A stretch of DNA of 64,000 nt from positions 88,013,282-88,077,281 of the forward strand of contig CM056741.1 of NCBI GenBank assembly GCA_029851415.1. The letters are read 5' to 3'. A program made the translations under genes and the position numbers. This stretch comes from Eretmocerus hayati (lineage: Eukaryota; Arthropoda; Insecta; Hymenoptera; Aphelinidae). Below are positions 9,439 through 20,775 of this stretch, one piece after another (within the stretch, counting starts at the first letter, position 1; each line of letters opens with the position of its first letter). Under the pieces are notes generated by a model that saw only the letters and a program-made list of their open reading frames with translations, searched no databases and was not told where the DNA came from.

Positions 9439-10425
9439 CATGTTCACTAACATGAAACATTATTGATTTCATAGAATCATTCGCGCAGATCTAATGATGC
9501 CCAAGAAGGTGATCTAAGAAAAGCAAACTTACCAAGGAATTGATATTCGCTCAATACCTACTTTCATCGTTGATCTCAGAAAACCATCTTCTTTCGCAGA
9601 CCTTATCATGCTCAAAAACATGATATCTTCTACCCTCCATGAGTAGATCTGATCATAAAAACATCTCCGTTAGCAGACCTTATCATGCTCAAAAACATGA
9701 TATCTTCTACCCCCCATGAGTAGATCTGATCATGCCCAAGAACATAATCCAAGGGGGGCAACATCTCCAAAATATTGTTTCATTCACTCGATACCTGTAT
9801 TCATGTTCATCAACATGATACGTTCCATTGATTCCATGAAATCATCTTCTTTCGCAGACCTGGTCATGCTCAAAAACATGATATCTCCTACTTTCATTCA
9901 GTCAATGGGTCCTGGGAAAATGGTTCATATCCTGCTCTCGTAACCTTATACCTGATAGAAATCCAGTGCAAGTCCTAGATACTCTACATTCAAATTTGGT
10001 AAAGCCACAGATCTTCGCTCGAGGCATTTTTTTCAAATTCCACCTACAAGAACAGTTTCAAGTTAGAACCAAGATAGTTGGATCAGCTTATATTATTTTG
10101 TAGGCACAAGTCATTTCTCAACTTATACAACTCTATCGATGATTATCTGAGGTACATGGACTATGAGCTGTCAATTTTATCAATATACTATGTAAAATTC
10201 TGGAAAAATATTCCAGTCCAATTTTCATTGAGTTCTATGAATATAGAATATGATCCCTGACTAGAGAGTGATATGAACTTGAATAACTCTTCAATTGATA
10301 ATTTGGAACTACACTTCTAAGTGTTATCTCAGAATACTCGCTCGAGCGAGAACCTCTATCATGAAACTTTGATAGGCATCCTGAAGACTGAATTCAGACA
10401 TTCACAGATCATGTTCAAGAGCATG
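9439..10425. repeat. Dispersed CATG-N8-CATG dyads in a degenerate repeat array
   Basis: CATG, exactly eight bases, then CATG occurs at 9439, 9607, 9684, 9802, 9865 and 10410, with a decayed copy at 9731 (ends CATA). Spacers are all variants of YTCAANAA. The copies at 9587-9730 and 9838-9905 are embedded in longer units sharing TTCGCAGACCT and ATGAGTAGATCTGATCAT. Confidence 0.6.
10010..10345 (+). repeat. Diverged direct repeat, copy 1
   Basis: The order of motifs CTCGCTCGAGGCA, TTTTGTAGGCAC, AAAATTCTGGA, TGAACTTGAATGACT-like and CACTTCTAAGTG is shared with 15222-15561 in the same orientation. It is an old interspersed repeat or a segmental duplication flanking element B and the ORFs after it. 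Confidence 0.5.
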
Positions 10426-10554
10426 GAACTTTTTGGTGATCACACTACACCATAATTATCATAACAAGAAAAGCCATCAATGTGAGAAGATCAGCCTAAG
10501 ATATAAGAATCTTGATGAAAAAAATCTATTAAGACTTTTTTACTACTCTGGATT

Positions 10555-11032
10555 TGTGGCGTCCCGGTTTTCATTTATATTCGTTTACATCAGCGAGAAT
10601 TTGGAATTGCTTGACTCGCATTTTCTCTGTATTTTGTGCCATCGATGAGGGATTACAACATCACTCATCGACGGTATAGAAGACAGGATCGCAGGTTCAC
10701 AAGCGCTTATTTGTTCGTTGATTTTCGATACTGTAAGCCCGCTGAGGACACCAGCGGTATAATCTTGAAAGAGTCTGGTTATTGGTCCAGTAAAGCGTGC
10801 TCTACCAAATCAAGATTATTAAAAGTAAACCAGATAGTTCTAAGATAATTCGCCACTGCCCCGCCCTCGGGTAGCATGTAAGTTACTTTATTGTATGATT
10901 ATTTAAATAAACCAGTTCTATTGTAAATGCTCACACATTACGTTTTTTATACTTGATTATTATTTTTAGACCGTACGGGCGAGTGTCATAAAAGGTTCCC
11001 TGAACTCCGTGCCCCCTACTCGAGGCACAACA
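10555..11032 (+). repeat. 5' LTR of gypsy-class element B
   Basis: The stretch starts TGTGGCGTCCCGG and ends GGCACAACA (TG...CA). AATAAA lies at 10906-10911. Three bases later TGGCATCCCTTGTGGGG (from 11036) has the form of a primer binding site, and a gag ORF follows. The LTR would be 478 bp. A short related start, TGTGGCATCCCGG, occurs at about 15131. No target duplication was established. Confidence 0.55.
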
Positions 11033-11605
11033 TTTTGGCATCCCTTGTGGGGAACCATTTCCTTGGCACTCGCCCGAGCAGCATAATAGAACTTTAAGTT
11101 TTAAAATTCAGAACTCTTTTTGGATTATACTATCAATTCATATCATCAAAGTCAAAATCTAGTATGAATCGCAAAATTTTGGATTCTATAATTGTATGAC
11201 CTATTGACGAAGCACTGACAGTAAACGAACCAATCTGACGAAATCACGTTTGACCTCTTCTAAAAAAATTGCGGAATATTTCGGTGCAGAAATCCGTTAT
11301 TCGGCAACCCATTCAACAACTCCGCAAAGTCCAACAAATTCTGACTCATCATATTCATCACTGATCGAATTACGAAACATTTCGGTTAACAAATCCCTGT
11401 AGTCCGCAACCCCATCGACCGTCACACGCAGTTCAATTAATTTCGATACTGACTAATCAAATTCCATCACCATCGTTTCTCACTTGACCGTAGTATCCCT
11501 ACAGGGGCCAACGTGAGTCGGTTGCATACATGCAAGAGCTGAAATAATAGTGTTTACTCAGGGGTCGAAGTCTTACGTATAAGTGAGACATTGTTCAGTT
11601 GCGTC

Positions 11606-12205
11606 ATGTCTTTCGCAGAGCAATTCAATCGATCTTGGGATGATATTGTAAATCTTCCCGCTGAGCAACGTGCAGAAGCGCTGAAAGAATTTATGAGAGT
11701 ACGGGAGTTAGAGCAAAATACTCATTTGAGGAATGCTCATGATACTATCATAGGAATTCATAATCACACTAGTGTTCAATCAGCTCTAAATAATATACCT
11801 GCATATCATGGGACGACTCCACTTAAGGATTTCGTGCAAGATATAAAAAAATATCGAGATACTATTCCGAAAGAAAAAGAGCAAGAAATTTTGCGGGGCT
11901 TAATCACAAAAATACGAGGAGAAGCCAATGAGGATATTCAAAGTGTGGATGAACCGATAAAAGTCCTAAAGCTCAACTTCGCACCTCGGAAATCTTATGT
12001 CCATTATGTACACGAGTTAATGACAGCTTGTATGAACAAGAAAGAAACACCGCGTCAGTTTTATAATAGGCTCAAAGTTTTTATTAATGCAGCTCTTACA
12101 GCCGCAAAGGAGGATCTGACTGAAGAAAATGCTGATTTAGATAATGAACCACACTTAGAATTGATTGCTTTGAAAACTTTCGTCAAAGGCATCCAGATAC
12201 TTTGA
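11606..12205 (+). pseudogene. gag: Gag of element B, N-terminal two thirds
   Basis: A capsid-like frame starts at MSFAEQ. It contains IPAYHGTTPLKDFVQDI (the same place in the fold as the PQFDG region of element A) and MNKKETPRQFYNRLKVF, the Retrotrans_gag-type core. It ends at a TGA produced by a one-base shift at about 12190-12203. The same protein resumes in the overlapping frame. Confidence 0.75.
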
Positions 12206-12930
12206 AACCAGCAATAGCCTTGTCAAAACCGAAAACTCTCATAGAAGCTTTGCAATCTGTAGAACAGCTTGAAAAATTTTCCTTAGAAACTAATTCAGAG
12301 GCCGAACTCTACTCCACCAGGCCACAGGAAATGTCAGGTCCGAATCCACAACCACAAAATATACGGCCCAACTCTCCTGCTAGACAAGTTCATGAGAAAC
12401 AAGGCCAGCGTGTAAAAATTAAAGATAATTATGATCTTAATTTATATGATAGGAATAGTATGCCATATAATTTGAATCGGGATGACATGCAATTACCACC
12501 GCCTCTCTCTATCAACTCTCAAGGGGGTATTGATGCACATCCAAACTTGAGATATGGCAATGAACCATCCCCAACCACCCGTACCACTAAATGCAAATCT
12601 CATTCGTATGCTTGAATCGCCTGACAGAACACCACGGGAAAGAGAAGTCCTGCAATTGCGAGATATCGCAAGAATACCATCTAATGAACCGACCGATATT
12701 CGCCTCCCTATACAAAATGTATACATCGCATAGAACAGAACGCCTACTAATAGACAACTACGTACAACACGACTGATGTACAGAACGTCTACTGATAGAC
12801 AACTACGTACAACTCGACAAACTGCACAACGCCGACTATGGGAACCGCCCATACCGACTCGTTATGTACAGCTATTCTAATTGGAAACGAAATTCTGCGA
12901 CATTCATCAGGCAAGAGCTTAATTTGATCA
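12202..12930 (+). pseudogene. gag: Gag of element B, C-terminal continuation, decayed
   Basis: After the shift the frame continues with KPKTLIEALQSVEQLEK and a Pro- and Asn-rich tail to 12615. Further weak coding traces in shifted frames reach about 12930, including a duplicated RQLRTTR unit. No protease, RT or integrase follows. Confidence 0.6.
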
Positions 12931-13457
12931 TGTCATACTAATGTGTGTGCATAATTCTTTTCTGCAAAGACGGGGCAGTTCTTAATTTGATACGTTACAG
13001 ACTTAATTATGAAAGTTATAGTAAAATCAAATTGCAATAATTCTTTCCGAATATATTGGGCATAAATTCCTCAAAATATTTTTAATTGATATTTGATGTG
13101 GGAAGTATCAATTGTCATTGCTTTATGGATATGAAATCGAAATGTAATACACTGTATTGTTAAAAATTTATTCAGCGAATATAAGGATAACATCCGGGGC
13201 AGTGAGCTGTTGTGAAAAATTATTGTAAGATTTTTTTAATATAACCCTAGTTTTTAGAATGCATGGATTAGCGGGACGCCTGCACACCCCAACCTTACCT
13301 AACCCGGTGCTCTTAATCTGTCCAAATCGGAATTCAAACTCTCGCGCCAAATTATTTAGCGAATTCATGTTAACGGGAAGCGAGCCACATCGGTAGCGGC
13401 AAAACCGCTGACCGCGCAAATACGAATATTATTGCAATTAAAAGCAAGTTACCGGCA
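12931..13457. other. No gene seen
   Basis: AT-rich sequence, then a short GC-richer part (13260-13430) just before the next ORF. That part may serve as its 5' region, but no TATA or splice signal stands out. Confidence 0.4.
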
Positions 13458-13979
13458 ATGTCAAGTCAGTGCATCGAAAAATCTGAAAGCTCGAACATGG
13501 ATCTAAAAAGTGCCGTGCTCGATGAAATGAGGCAGCAAGTTCGTGGAGCAAGTGAGAACGTACGGAACGCTCAAAATTTAGCACGTCTTGCAGCTAAAAA
13601 TGCCCGTAGTGCTCAAAAAACATTAGATGTATTACGAGGACAGCTTTTTACAGTGCTCCAGACAATCGTCAGTATGAAAAGTGACTGTAACAGTGAGGTG
13701 AAAAATTCAGTGTGTAGACGTGTCGAATCGTTACCGAACGGCAACGCAGAAACTCAAAATAGAAAATTGGCAAACATCAACTATGAAATCTGTCTCCTTC
13801 AAACTGTACCACTAATAGAAATAGTTCCTAACTCTAAGCCATCAAACGACAATAGTGATGTGGAGTATTTGGGAATTAGCAATACTATCAAACCCATCAT
13901 CAATCAATCAGCGAAGTATAACGCCAAATCAGGTACGTCTTCCAATGAACCCGAGGCAGCGGCATCATGCATTGTATAA
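13458..13979 (+). CDS. 173-aa ORF with helical N-terminus, unrecognised
   Basis: Residues 14-75 form a probable coiled coil rich in Ala, Arg, Asn and Gln (ENVRNAQNLARLAAKNARSAQ), followed by a Ser- and Asn-rich region with DVEYLGI. It ends in frame overlap with the next ORF (13 bases), which looks like the same protein after a one-base shift. It could be a host retrocopy or an element-encoded protein. No family was recognised. Confidence 0.45.
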   Translation: MSSQCIEKSESSNMDLKSAVLDEMRQQVRGASENVRNAQNLARLAAKNARSAQKTLDVLRGQLFTVLQTIVSMKSDCNSEVKNSVCRRVESLPNGNAETQNRKLANINYEICLLQTVPLIEIVPNSKPSNDNSDVEYLGISNTIKPIINQSAKYNAKSGTSSNEPEAAASCIV

Positions 13980-14917
13980 ATGACACTGGCATAACAGCAA
14001 CCTTGACATGCAGGGGTTCCCCTGGATTGTCAGCGGTTGCGCCATTCATTCGTGGCCCCAGCATGACCGCAAACGCATTTTACACTAACACAGCCGGGGT
14101 TAGTGCTGCCACGCCATATGTGCAAAGCGCCTGTGAGACTGTTGAGCCAGCATACCCGAATGCCCCAAGAGTATCTGCAGCCGCACCATGCGCGCAGGAC
14201 GCCAGCAGTATTGCAATCACGCAATATATGCAGAGCGCGGGCGAAACTGTAAAGCCAGCATGCACGTATACCTCGGGAGCCTCATCAGCCACACTGTACG
14301 TACCCAGCGCCAGCGTCACTGCAGCCGGATATACCAATACCGTAGAATCACAAGAAGCGGAATATGTTTATAGCAACGGCACCACTACCACAGGAAGAGT
14401 TACTTATGCTTCTGTCGATCTCACTCCTATAGACAGCTCGCAACGGTATGGTAATAGCAAAATTTTGACAGCACACGAGACGCCAATTTTTATAAATTGG
14501 GAACAGGCAACAACAGCATTGCAAGAAAAGAAAACACCAGAGGAAAAACTCAAAAGTCACGATCATGCTAATAAAAGTTCAGAAGGCGATGGAGATGATT
14601 TTCGAAACAGCATGAAAAGGGATCTCAAAACAGCCTTATCATCAATGGAGGAGAAACAACCTGGTTCTGATCCGAAGAGGAAAAAATCCTCCAAAGGAAT
14701 ACCTAGGGTGGAAAGGAAGAAGCAAGAGGCAACAAAATTGATCTTCAATCGTGCGTTGAAACCAACGACAGAGACGAAATACGAGATATGCATGGCTCAT
14801 AAGTACGGGAACAGCTCATTTGCATGGATAAACTGCGCAAAATGTAATAAAAATCCAGCTGACCCAACCTGTATAAAGAAAACACCGTACATTTGTATTA
14901 GCGCCTATTTTTCGTAG
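13967..14917 (+). CDS. 316-aa ORF, Ala/Thr-rich repeats then basic tail with Cys residues
   Basis: The N-terminal third contains degenerate repeats of about 20 residues built on YVQSAxETVxPA. The middle is acidic and Lys-rich (EEKLKSHDHANK). A basic, nuclear-localisation-like stretch KRKKSSKG follows, and the end has CAKCNKNPADPTC, a possible zinc ligand group. It overlaps the preceding ORF, so one original gene with a frameshift is likely. Not recognised. Confidence 0.45.
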   Translation: MHCINDTGITATLTCRGSPGLSAVAPFIRGPSMTANAFYTNTAGVSAATPYVQSACETVEPAYPNAPRVSAAAPCAQDASSIAITQYMQSAGETVKPACTYTSGASSATLYVPSASVTAAGYTNTVESQEAEYVYSNGTTTTGRVTYASVDLTPIDSSQRYGNSKILTAHETPIFINWEQATTALQEKKTPEEKLKSHDHANKSSEGDGDDFRNSMKRDLKTALSSMEEKQPGSDPKRKKSSKGIPRVERKKQEATKLIFNRALKPTTETKYEICMAHKYGNSSFAWINCAKCNKNPADPTCIKKTPYICISAYFS

Positions 14918-15221
14918 TTTAAATTTGAAATACAGAATTACCGGGGCGGTAATCGTTTGGAGGGGGAGGAGTGGCTCCTCGGTAAAGAATTCATTTATTA
15001 ATTTTCTTAACCTATTTCTCAGGAATTTTTTCTCCTTTTTTTGAATTTCTCTTTCTATTATAACCTCAGAATCATACTCTCATCCGTAACTTCTTTCATT
15101 CCCGAGACGGGAATGGTCTGGGAAGGGAGGTGTGGCATCCCGGTTGAATATGATCTAGTACCTGGGGATGTACATCATCAAACTTCAGGAGGTCTTTATC
15201 CAAAATTTATAACCCTCAAGA
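14918..15221. other. No gene seen
   Basis: A T-rich stretch with a short GGGAGGAGTGGCTCC element just after the ORF and the LTR-start-like TGTGGCATCCCGG at about 15131. Confidence 0.35.
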
Positions 15222-15561
15222 GTCTCGCTCGAGGCACAATTTTCAGATTCTACCTGTAAGGTTACTTCCAAACTAAAAAGAGGATAGACCCAGTTCATAT
15301 CATTTTCCAGGCACTAGTTATATTTTATTCCATGGAATTGGATGGAAATTAACTAAGGGAGCTGAGTTTTTAGATTGAATTTCTTCACAAAGTTTGATCA
15401 TGAAAAATTCTGGAGAAAAATAAACTCATAATCTGTGTAATTCAGTTTGATTCTCACTCAGATTCATGAATTAGAGTAAAGTCCTGACAGGAAACTAATG
15501 TGAATTTGAATGACTCGCCTCAATTGAAAATTTGGGACCACACTTCTAAGTGAATCTCAGA
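15222..15561 (+). repeat. Diverged direct repeat, copy 2
   Basis: Partner of 10010-10345, in the same orientation. It ends exactly where the inverted-repeat element at 15562 begins. Confidence 0.5.
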
Positions 15562-17304
15562 ATGAGGTTGTAGCTCGCTTTTGAGCGATTGGTTTTCGGC
15601 CCAAGCCGCAGGCGAGGGTCGAAATAATCGCTTGGAAGCGGGAAACCACATGAACGAGGTGCAGGTACTCACTTTTCTAGAATAAATAAATACCTCTTGA
15701 AACTCAATAAATATTTCTCCATTATGAGCATACATTTGATCAGGATTGGAAACTGCTGCATCATTTGCTATAAACGTGAATGATATCGAGTTCTGATGGA
15801 AATTATTCGTCGGATTAATGAATATTTGAATGAGTTTTATATATATTTGATTAATACCAACACTCAAATTCGAAATCTTCTTTCAATTTCCTCGGTAAGA
15901 GATACAGGAATATATTCGCTGGCAAGGGGTATTCTTCATTTCAAATGGATTTATATTCAAATCCGCCATTTTGCCTAGAGTTGTCATCATTCAACATCAT
16001 TTTTGATCGTCTGTGCGCAAATGAGTCATTTCCACACTGTTTTTCGCTTCTTATTCGCTCGCAGAAGATCAAAAACCATAGTATAATATTCGGGCGCAAT
16101 GGTTTCTGCTTTCTCGTGACTATTTAGACCATCGCCTGCGGCTCGGGCCTGAAAAAGTCAATTAAAGTGCGAAAACCATGGTTGGCACCCTTGTATCATA
16201 ATATACTATGTGGAGCCCTTGTTGCTTAAGGGATTGTGGCTGTCCCTCCTGCAGGAATCTGTAATCGTCGGTAACGTTCAATTTGTTTCAATTTTCTCCG
16301 CGAATATTGCTTGTATTGCCGTGAAAATTCACATGAAAATAAACTGAGTGATTTTCCACCTGAATTGGGTCTATAACTCGGCCTACTCAGCCTAGATTCT
16401 CGAAAATTTACGCTAAGAGGCACTGCCCCTTCGCACAGGCTCGGTAAATAACGTATTACTAAACGCGTTGGGGCTCTCGCCTATATGCACGTACCCAATT
16501 CCGATGCAGAATTATACGGAGAATCACCTCGTGCCGTTCCAGAGCCTAGTGAACGATATTCGCGAAGAAAATTGAAACAAATTAGCTCATGTGTAATGCA
16601 TCTCGGCCGTCTGCTAGTCCATATCAACAAATGTTTGGCATAGTTGTTAGTTGGCAATACTGCGGCGCGAAGCAGCCGACACTTTCAAACTCTTGACACC
16701 ACTCTTACTAACCTCCATACCATGGCGTGATAATAACATAATGTTATTATTAATAAATTAATGTTATTTACATTAAGTTATTATTAATAAATTAATGCTA
16801 TTAATGAACATTGATAAAAAATGTTAATTTTACGCCAAGCTCCATACTGAAAATACTCATCTCATACTCATCGCACGCTGACATATAGCGCAGCCAAGCT
16901 ATGCTATACCGGCACCCAAAATGGCCGCCGCCAGCCCTCGCAACAGGTTGTATACCCGGCTTCTTGATGCTCCATGAAATTGAAAGAAGATTTCGAATTT
17001 GAGTGTTGGTATTAATCAAATATATATAAAACTCATTCAAATATTCATTAATCCGACGAATAATTTCCATCAGAACTCGATATCATTCACGTTTATAGCA
17101 AATGATGCAGCAGTTTCCAATCCTGATCAAATGTATGCTCATAATGGAGAAATATTTATTGATTTCCAAGAGGTATTTATTTATTCTAGAAAAGTGAGTA
17201 CCTGCACCTCGTTCATGTGGTTTCCCGCTTCCAAGCGATTATTTCGACCCTCGCCTGCGGCTTGGGCCGAAAACCAATCGCTCAAAAGCGAGCTACAACC
17301 TCAT
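15562..17304. mobile_element. Inverted-repeat element with 329-bp arms
   Basis: Arms 15562-15890 and 16976-17304 are near-perfect reverse complements, starting ATGAGGTTGTAGCTCGC. The outer part of each arm is itself hairpin-rich. The 1.1-kb middle has no gene and includes an AT-rich duplicated stretch (16730-16800) with repeats of TAATAAATTAATG. Parts of the left side recur at 24760-24990 (inverted) and 28884-29095, so it is a dispersed family. No clear target duplication was seen. Confidence 0.75.
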
Positions 17305-17379
17305 GAACGTGGTGCATATTGTGCTATTTGTCATTTCTGTGAGCAGATATGTAACCCGCCCTAACAACTAGTGGACGCT

Positions 17380-17510
17380 GCGAAAATTGGCCGTCGTCCC
17401 AAAAGTTGACGGGCTTGGTTTTTCTTCCTCAGCACGAGAGGGTCCAGGGCCGCAACCCTCGACGGGAGTGCAGGGGACGGAGCCCCCCGACTGAAAAAAT
17501 ATTCTGGAAA
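17380..17510. other. GC-rich double hairpin segment
   Basis: GAGGGT...ACCCTC and GGGGACGGAGCCCCC can each fold, standing out from AT-rich surroundings. Nature unknown. Confidence 0.3.
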
Positions 17511-18162
17511 ATGTATCAGAAAAAAGTCTTGTTGTTATAGCATGTTACCACGTTACTCGAAACTATCGCCAGCTATCAAAAGATTTAATTTTGATATCTC
17601 ATATGTCAATTTGTGTAGCGATGATTGATCATCTACATAGATCCGAGAAGGTAGTCTCGAAGATTCTGAACATTATACTATCTCTATCGATGGACTGAAT
17701 AATTTTACTATGAATCCATTCGAAACAATGAATGATTAGAGGGCTCATATCCCTTTTCTCAGCGACACATAGATATGCATGCTCAATTCTCCGAACTTTC
17801 TTCTAAATCATCTACAGCTTGGAATTCATGATTCTCACTTTCTTACCGAGAGTGGGTTGATCAGACAGTAATATGATTCCAGTTTGCGAACGAAGTTTGA
17901 ACAGTGCGTGAATGCCTCATTGGCGCACAGTAGTCCATTAAAGTAGTGCGTAGAAAAATTGGCGCACCGATCATCGCGAAAAAATTTTTTTGGCGCACAG
18001 TTGATGCGATATAACGCCTACATCCGCTATTTACGCACGCACAATTGCGTCTAAATGGTCGCTTTTGTGCACAGAGTAACAAAATAGTATATTATGATAC
18101 AAGGGTGCGAACGACGGTAGTAGTATGAGTACCGGTATAGCGAGACATAACAAATCACGTCA

Positions 18163-18345
18163 TCGCTTATCTTATCTCTTATCTTATCAGCACGGTGGTG
18201 TGGGACAGTCGAGCGTCGGCGAGTGGCTTATCTTATCGCTGACGTCAACAAGGTCAGCGTGTGGCGTAGTATTTTCTTATCTCTATCGGTTACTGGATCA
18301 CGGCGATAAGGAGGGGTAATAACATTGGAAGCGGCTGGCGTAAGC
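18163..18345. promoter_or_regulatory. Cluster of GATA-type sites
   Basis: At least nine TTATC or GATAA cores occur in about 180 bases. Four lie back to back at about 18166-18188, two at about 18228, and others at about 18277, 18304 and 18340. This fits a GATA-factor enhancer, but a simple-sequence origin is possible. No gene was identified next to it. Confidence 0.4.
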
Positions 18346-18403
18346 CCGTTATCTCATCAGCTGATGGTTTTTTTACCCATTGTTAACAATAAATCGGTGG
18401 TGC

Positions 18404-18500
18404 ACCCAAGGTCATGGGGTGAGGGTGATAAACAAAAGTTGGGGGTGAGCAGCTGATGTCCGAAGTCCCACTGGTGTAGCCGTGTGTATAGATATATATC
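18404..18500 (+). repeat. Direct repeat flanking a palindrome, left copy
   Basis: It shares AAGGTCA, GAGCAGCTGATG and CTGGTGTAGCCG in order with 20679-20775, in the same orientation. The two copies bracket the palindrome between them. Confidence 0.6.
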
Positions 18501-18515
18501 GCCACGATATATAGA

Positions 18516-20612
18516 TATGAGTCATTTCGGAGCATTTCGGCCAAAGACGTCACCAGAGGGGTCTGGGAAAAATCCCAAAAATTTTCTTCCATCAATACTA
18601 TGTTTAAAAAGTATGGAAAAATTTTCTTGGGATTTTCCCGAAGCCTTCCACAGGCCCTAGGGCCCGAAGAAGGTCTGTTTTAGGCCCTTTTTTGGCCTAT
18701 TTCTGGGAAATCATAGCTCCGACTAGACTCAATCTTTTCTCACGTACTTGGGCGCATTTTCTTTGTTGAGACTAGTACTTTTGGAGAAAGAATTAGTCCG
18801 GAATCAATCATGCAGCCTTGTAACTTCTAGGAGCTATTTGCTGAGAGCAGATTTTAGCGATTTTCGGGCCTGCTTCAAAGTGATCTAGCTCCTACTAGAC
18901 ATGTGATAATCGACTTCTGCAGGTGGTCATTTTGAAGGTCTTGGAAGAACCTATAATTTGACTACCTGTAGAAGGCGATTATCGTACTTTTTATAGGAGC
19001 TATATCCGATAAAAGATGAGTAGTCTTGTAAAAATGCCAAACTTTGACCTCAATTTGAAAAAATCGTTTTTTTGTCTCGACCCCAAACCTGTACGAATAT
19101 ATTTTTGATACAAATACTATTAATGAGAACAATAATCTGGATGGGCGATTCAATTCTCGATTTTATTCAGCCAATTTAAAACACCCTTTTTTGACTTTTT
19201 GCTCAGAATGCCAACATAGGCATAGCTCGCATAAGCTTCCATCTGAGTTGTTGTGCACCAATCTGGGTGGAATTACTCCCGAAAGTACCCCTAAATTTGT
19301 ATGAGAACTTCCGGAGGCGAGCCTCAAGCCAGAAGCGAGCTGGAGGCTCAAATCATCAGGTCCGAGATGGGCATTACTTCGTCTATTTTGGGGCAGGCGA
19401 GCGAGGTCTCGATTCCTCGTGTTCTTGCCCACAAACGAGACGAGTGGCTAGAGTAGGAATACGAACATGTTTCTCCGACTCAAAATGACCATCTAAACAC
19501 GATCCTGGGGTCAATTTAGCTTCAAATCATCGTCATTTTGCAGTAGAGGCGCAATACTGTTATTACACAGTTGAAGCCGTTTGAGGATTGGATGATATCC
19601 TAGGCACGAATTCACCCCGGGGTCGTATTGAGATGGTCATTCTGAGTCGGAGAAACATGTTTGTATCCCTACTCTATCCACTCGTCTCGTTTGTGGGCAA
19701 GAACACGAGGAATCGAGACCTCGCTCGCCTGCCCCAAAATAGACGAAGTAATGCCCATCTCGGACCTGATGGTTTGAGTCTCCAGCTCGCTTTTGGCTAG
19801 AGGCTCGCCTCCGGAAGTTCTTATACATATTTGGGGTTACTTTGGGGAGTAATTCCACCCAGATTGGTGCACAACAACTCAGATTGAAGCATGTGCGAGC
19901 CATGATTATGTTGGCATTTTAAGCAAAGAGTCAAAGAAGGGTGTTTTAAATTGGCTGAATAAAATCGAGAATTAAATGGCCCACCCAGATTATTGTTATA
20001 ATTGATAGTATTTGTATCGAGAAACATATTCGCACAGGTTTGGGGTCGAAAGAAGAAGAACGATTTCTTTGAATTGAGCTCAAAGTTTGGCATTCTTACA
20101 AAACTGCTCAACTTGTATCGGCTATAGCTCCTATAAAAAGTACGATAATCGACTTCCACAAGTGGTCAAATTGTAGGTTCTCAAGACCTTCAAAACGATC
20201 ACCTGTAGAAGTCGATTATCCCATGTCTAGTAGGAGCTAGATCGCTTTGAAGCAGGCCTGAAAATCGCTGAAATCTGCTCTCAGCAAATAGCTCCTAGAA
20301 GTTACTAAGCTGCATGATTGATTTCGAACTATATTTTTCTCAAAAGTATTAGTCTCAACAAAGAAAATGCGTCCAAGTACGTAAGAAAAGATTAAGTCTA
20401 GTCGGAGCTATGATCTTCCAGAAATACGCCAAGGAAGGGCCTAAGATAGACCTTCTGTGGGCCCTAGGGCCCGTGGACGGCTTTGGAAAAATCCCAAGAA
20501 AAATTTCTTGTACTATTTGAGCATAGTATTGATGGAAAAGAATTTTTTGAGATTTTTCCCAGACCCCCCCTGGTGACGCCTCTGGCCGAGATGCTCCGAA
20601 ATGACTCATATA
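18516..20612. mobile_element. 2.1-kb palindrome (foldback-like)
   Basis: The left arm (18516 to about 19497) and right arm (about 19628 to 20612) are imperfect reverse complements with a loop of about 130 bases. The ends read ATGAGTCATTTCGG and CCGAAATGACTCAT. Short ORFs in both arms are mirror images and are not genes. No transposase. Confidence 0.75.
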
Positions 20613-20678
20613 CACATTACGGTGTGACCGAGTAGTACGCTGAGTTCACGCAATGTTTAGATTGTTGATAATCAGTGG

Positions 20679-20775
20679 TCAAGGTCAGGTGGTGGGGGTG
20701 GTGAACAGAATATGGGACCGAACAGCTGATGGGCAAAGTCCCGCTGGTGTAGCCGAATATATAGCTATATATAAT
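20679..20775 (+). repeat. Direct repeat flanking a palindrome, right copy
   Basis: Partner of 18404-18500. Confidence 0.6.
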
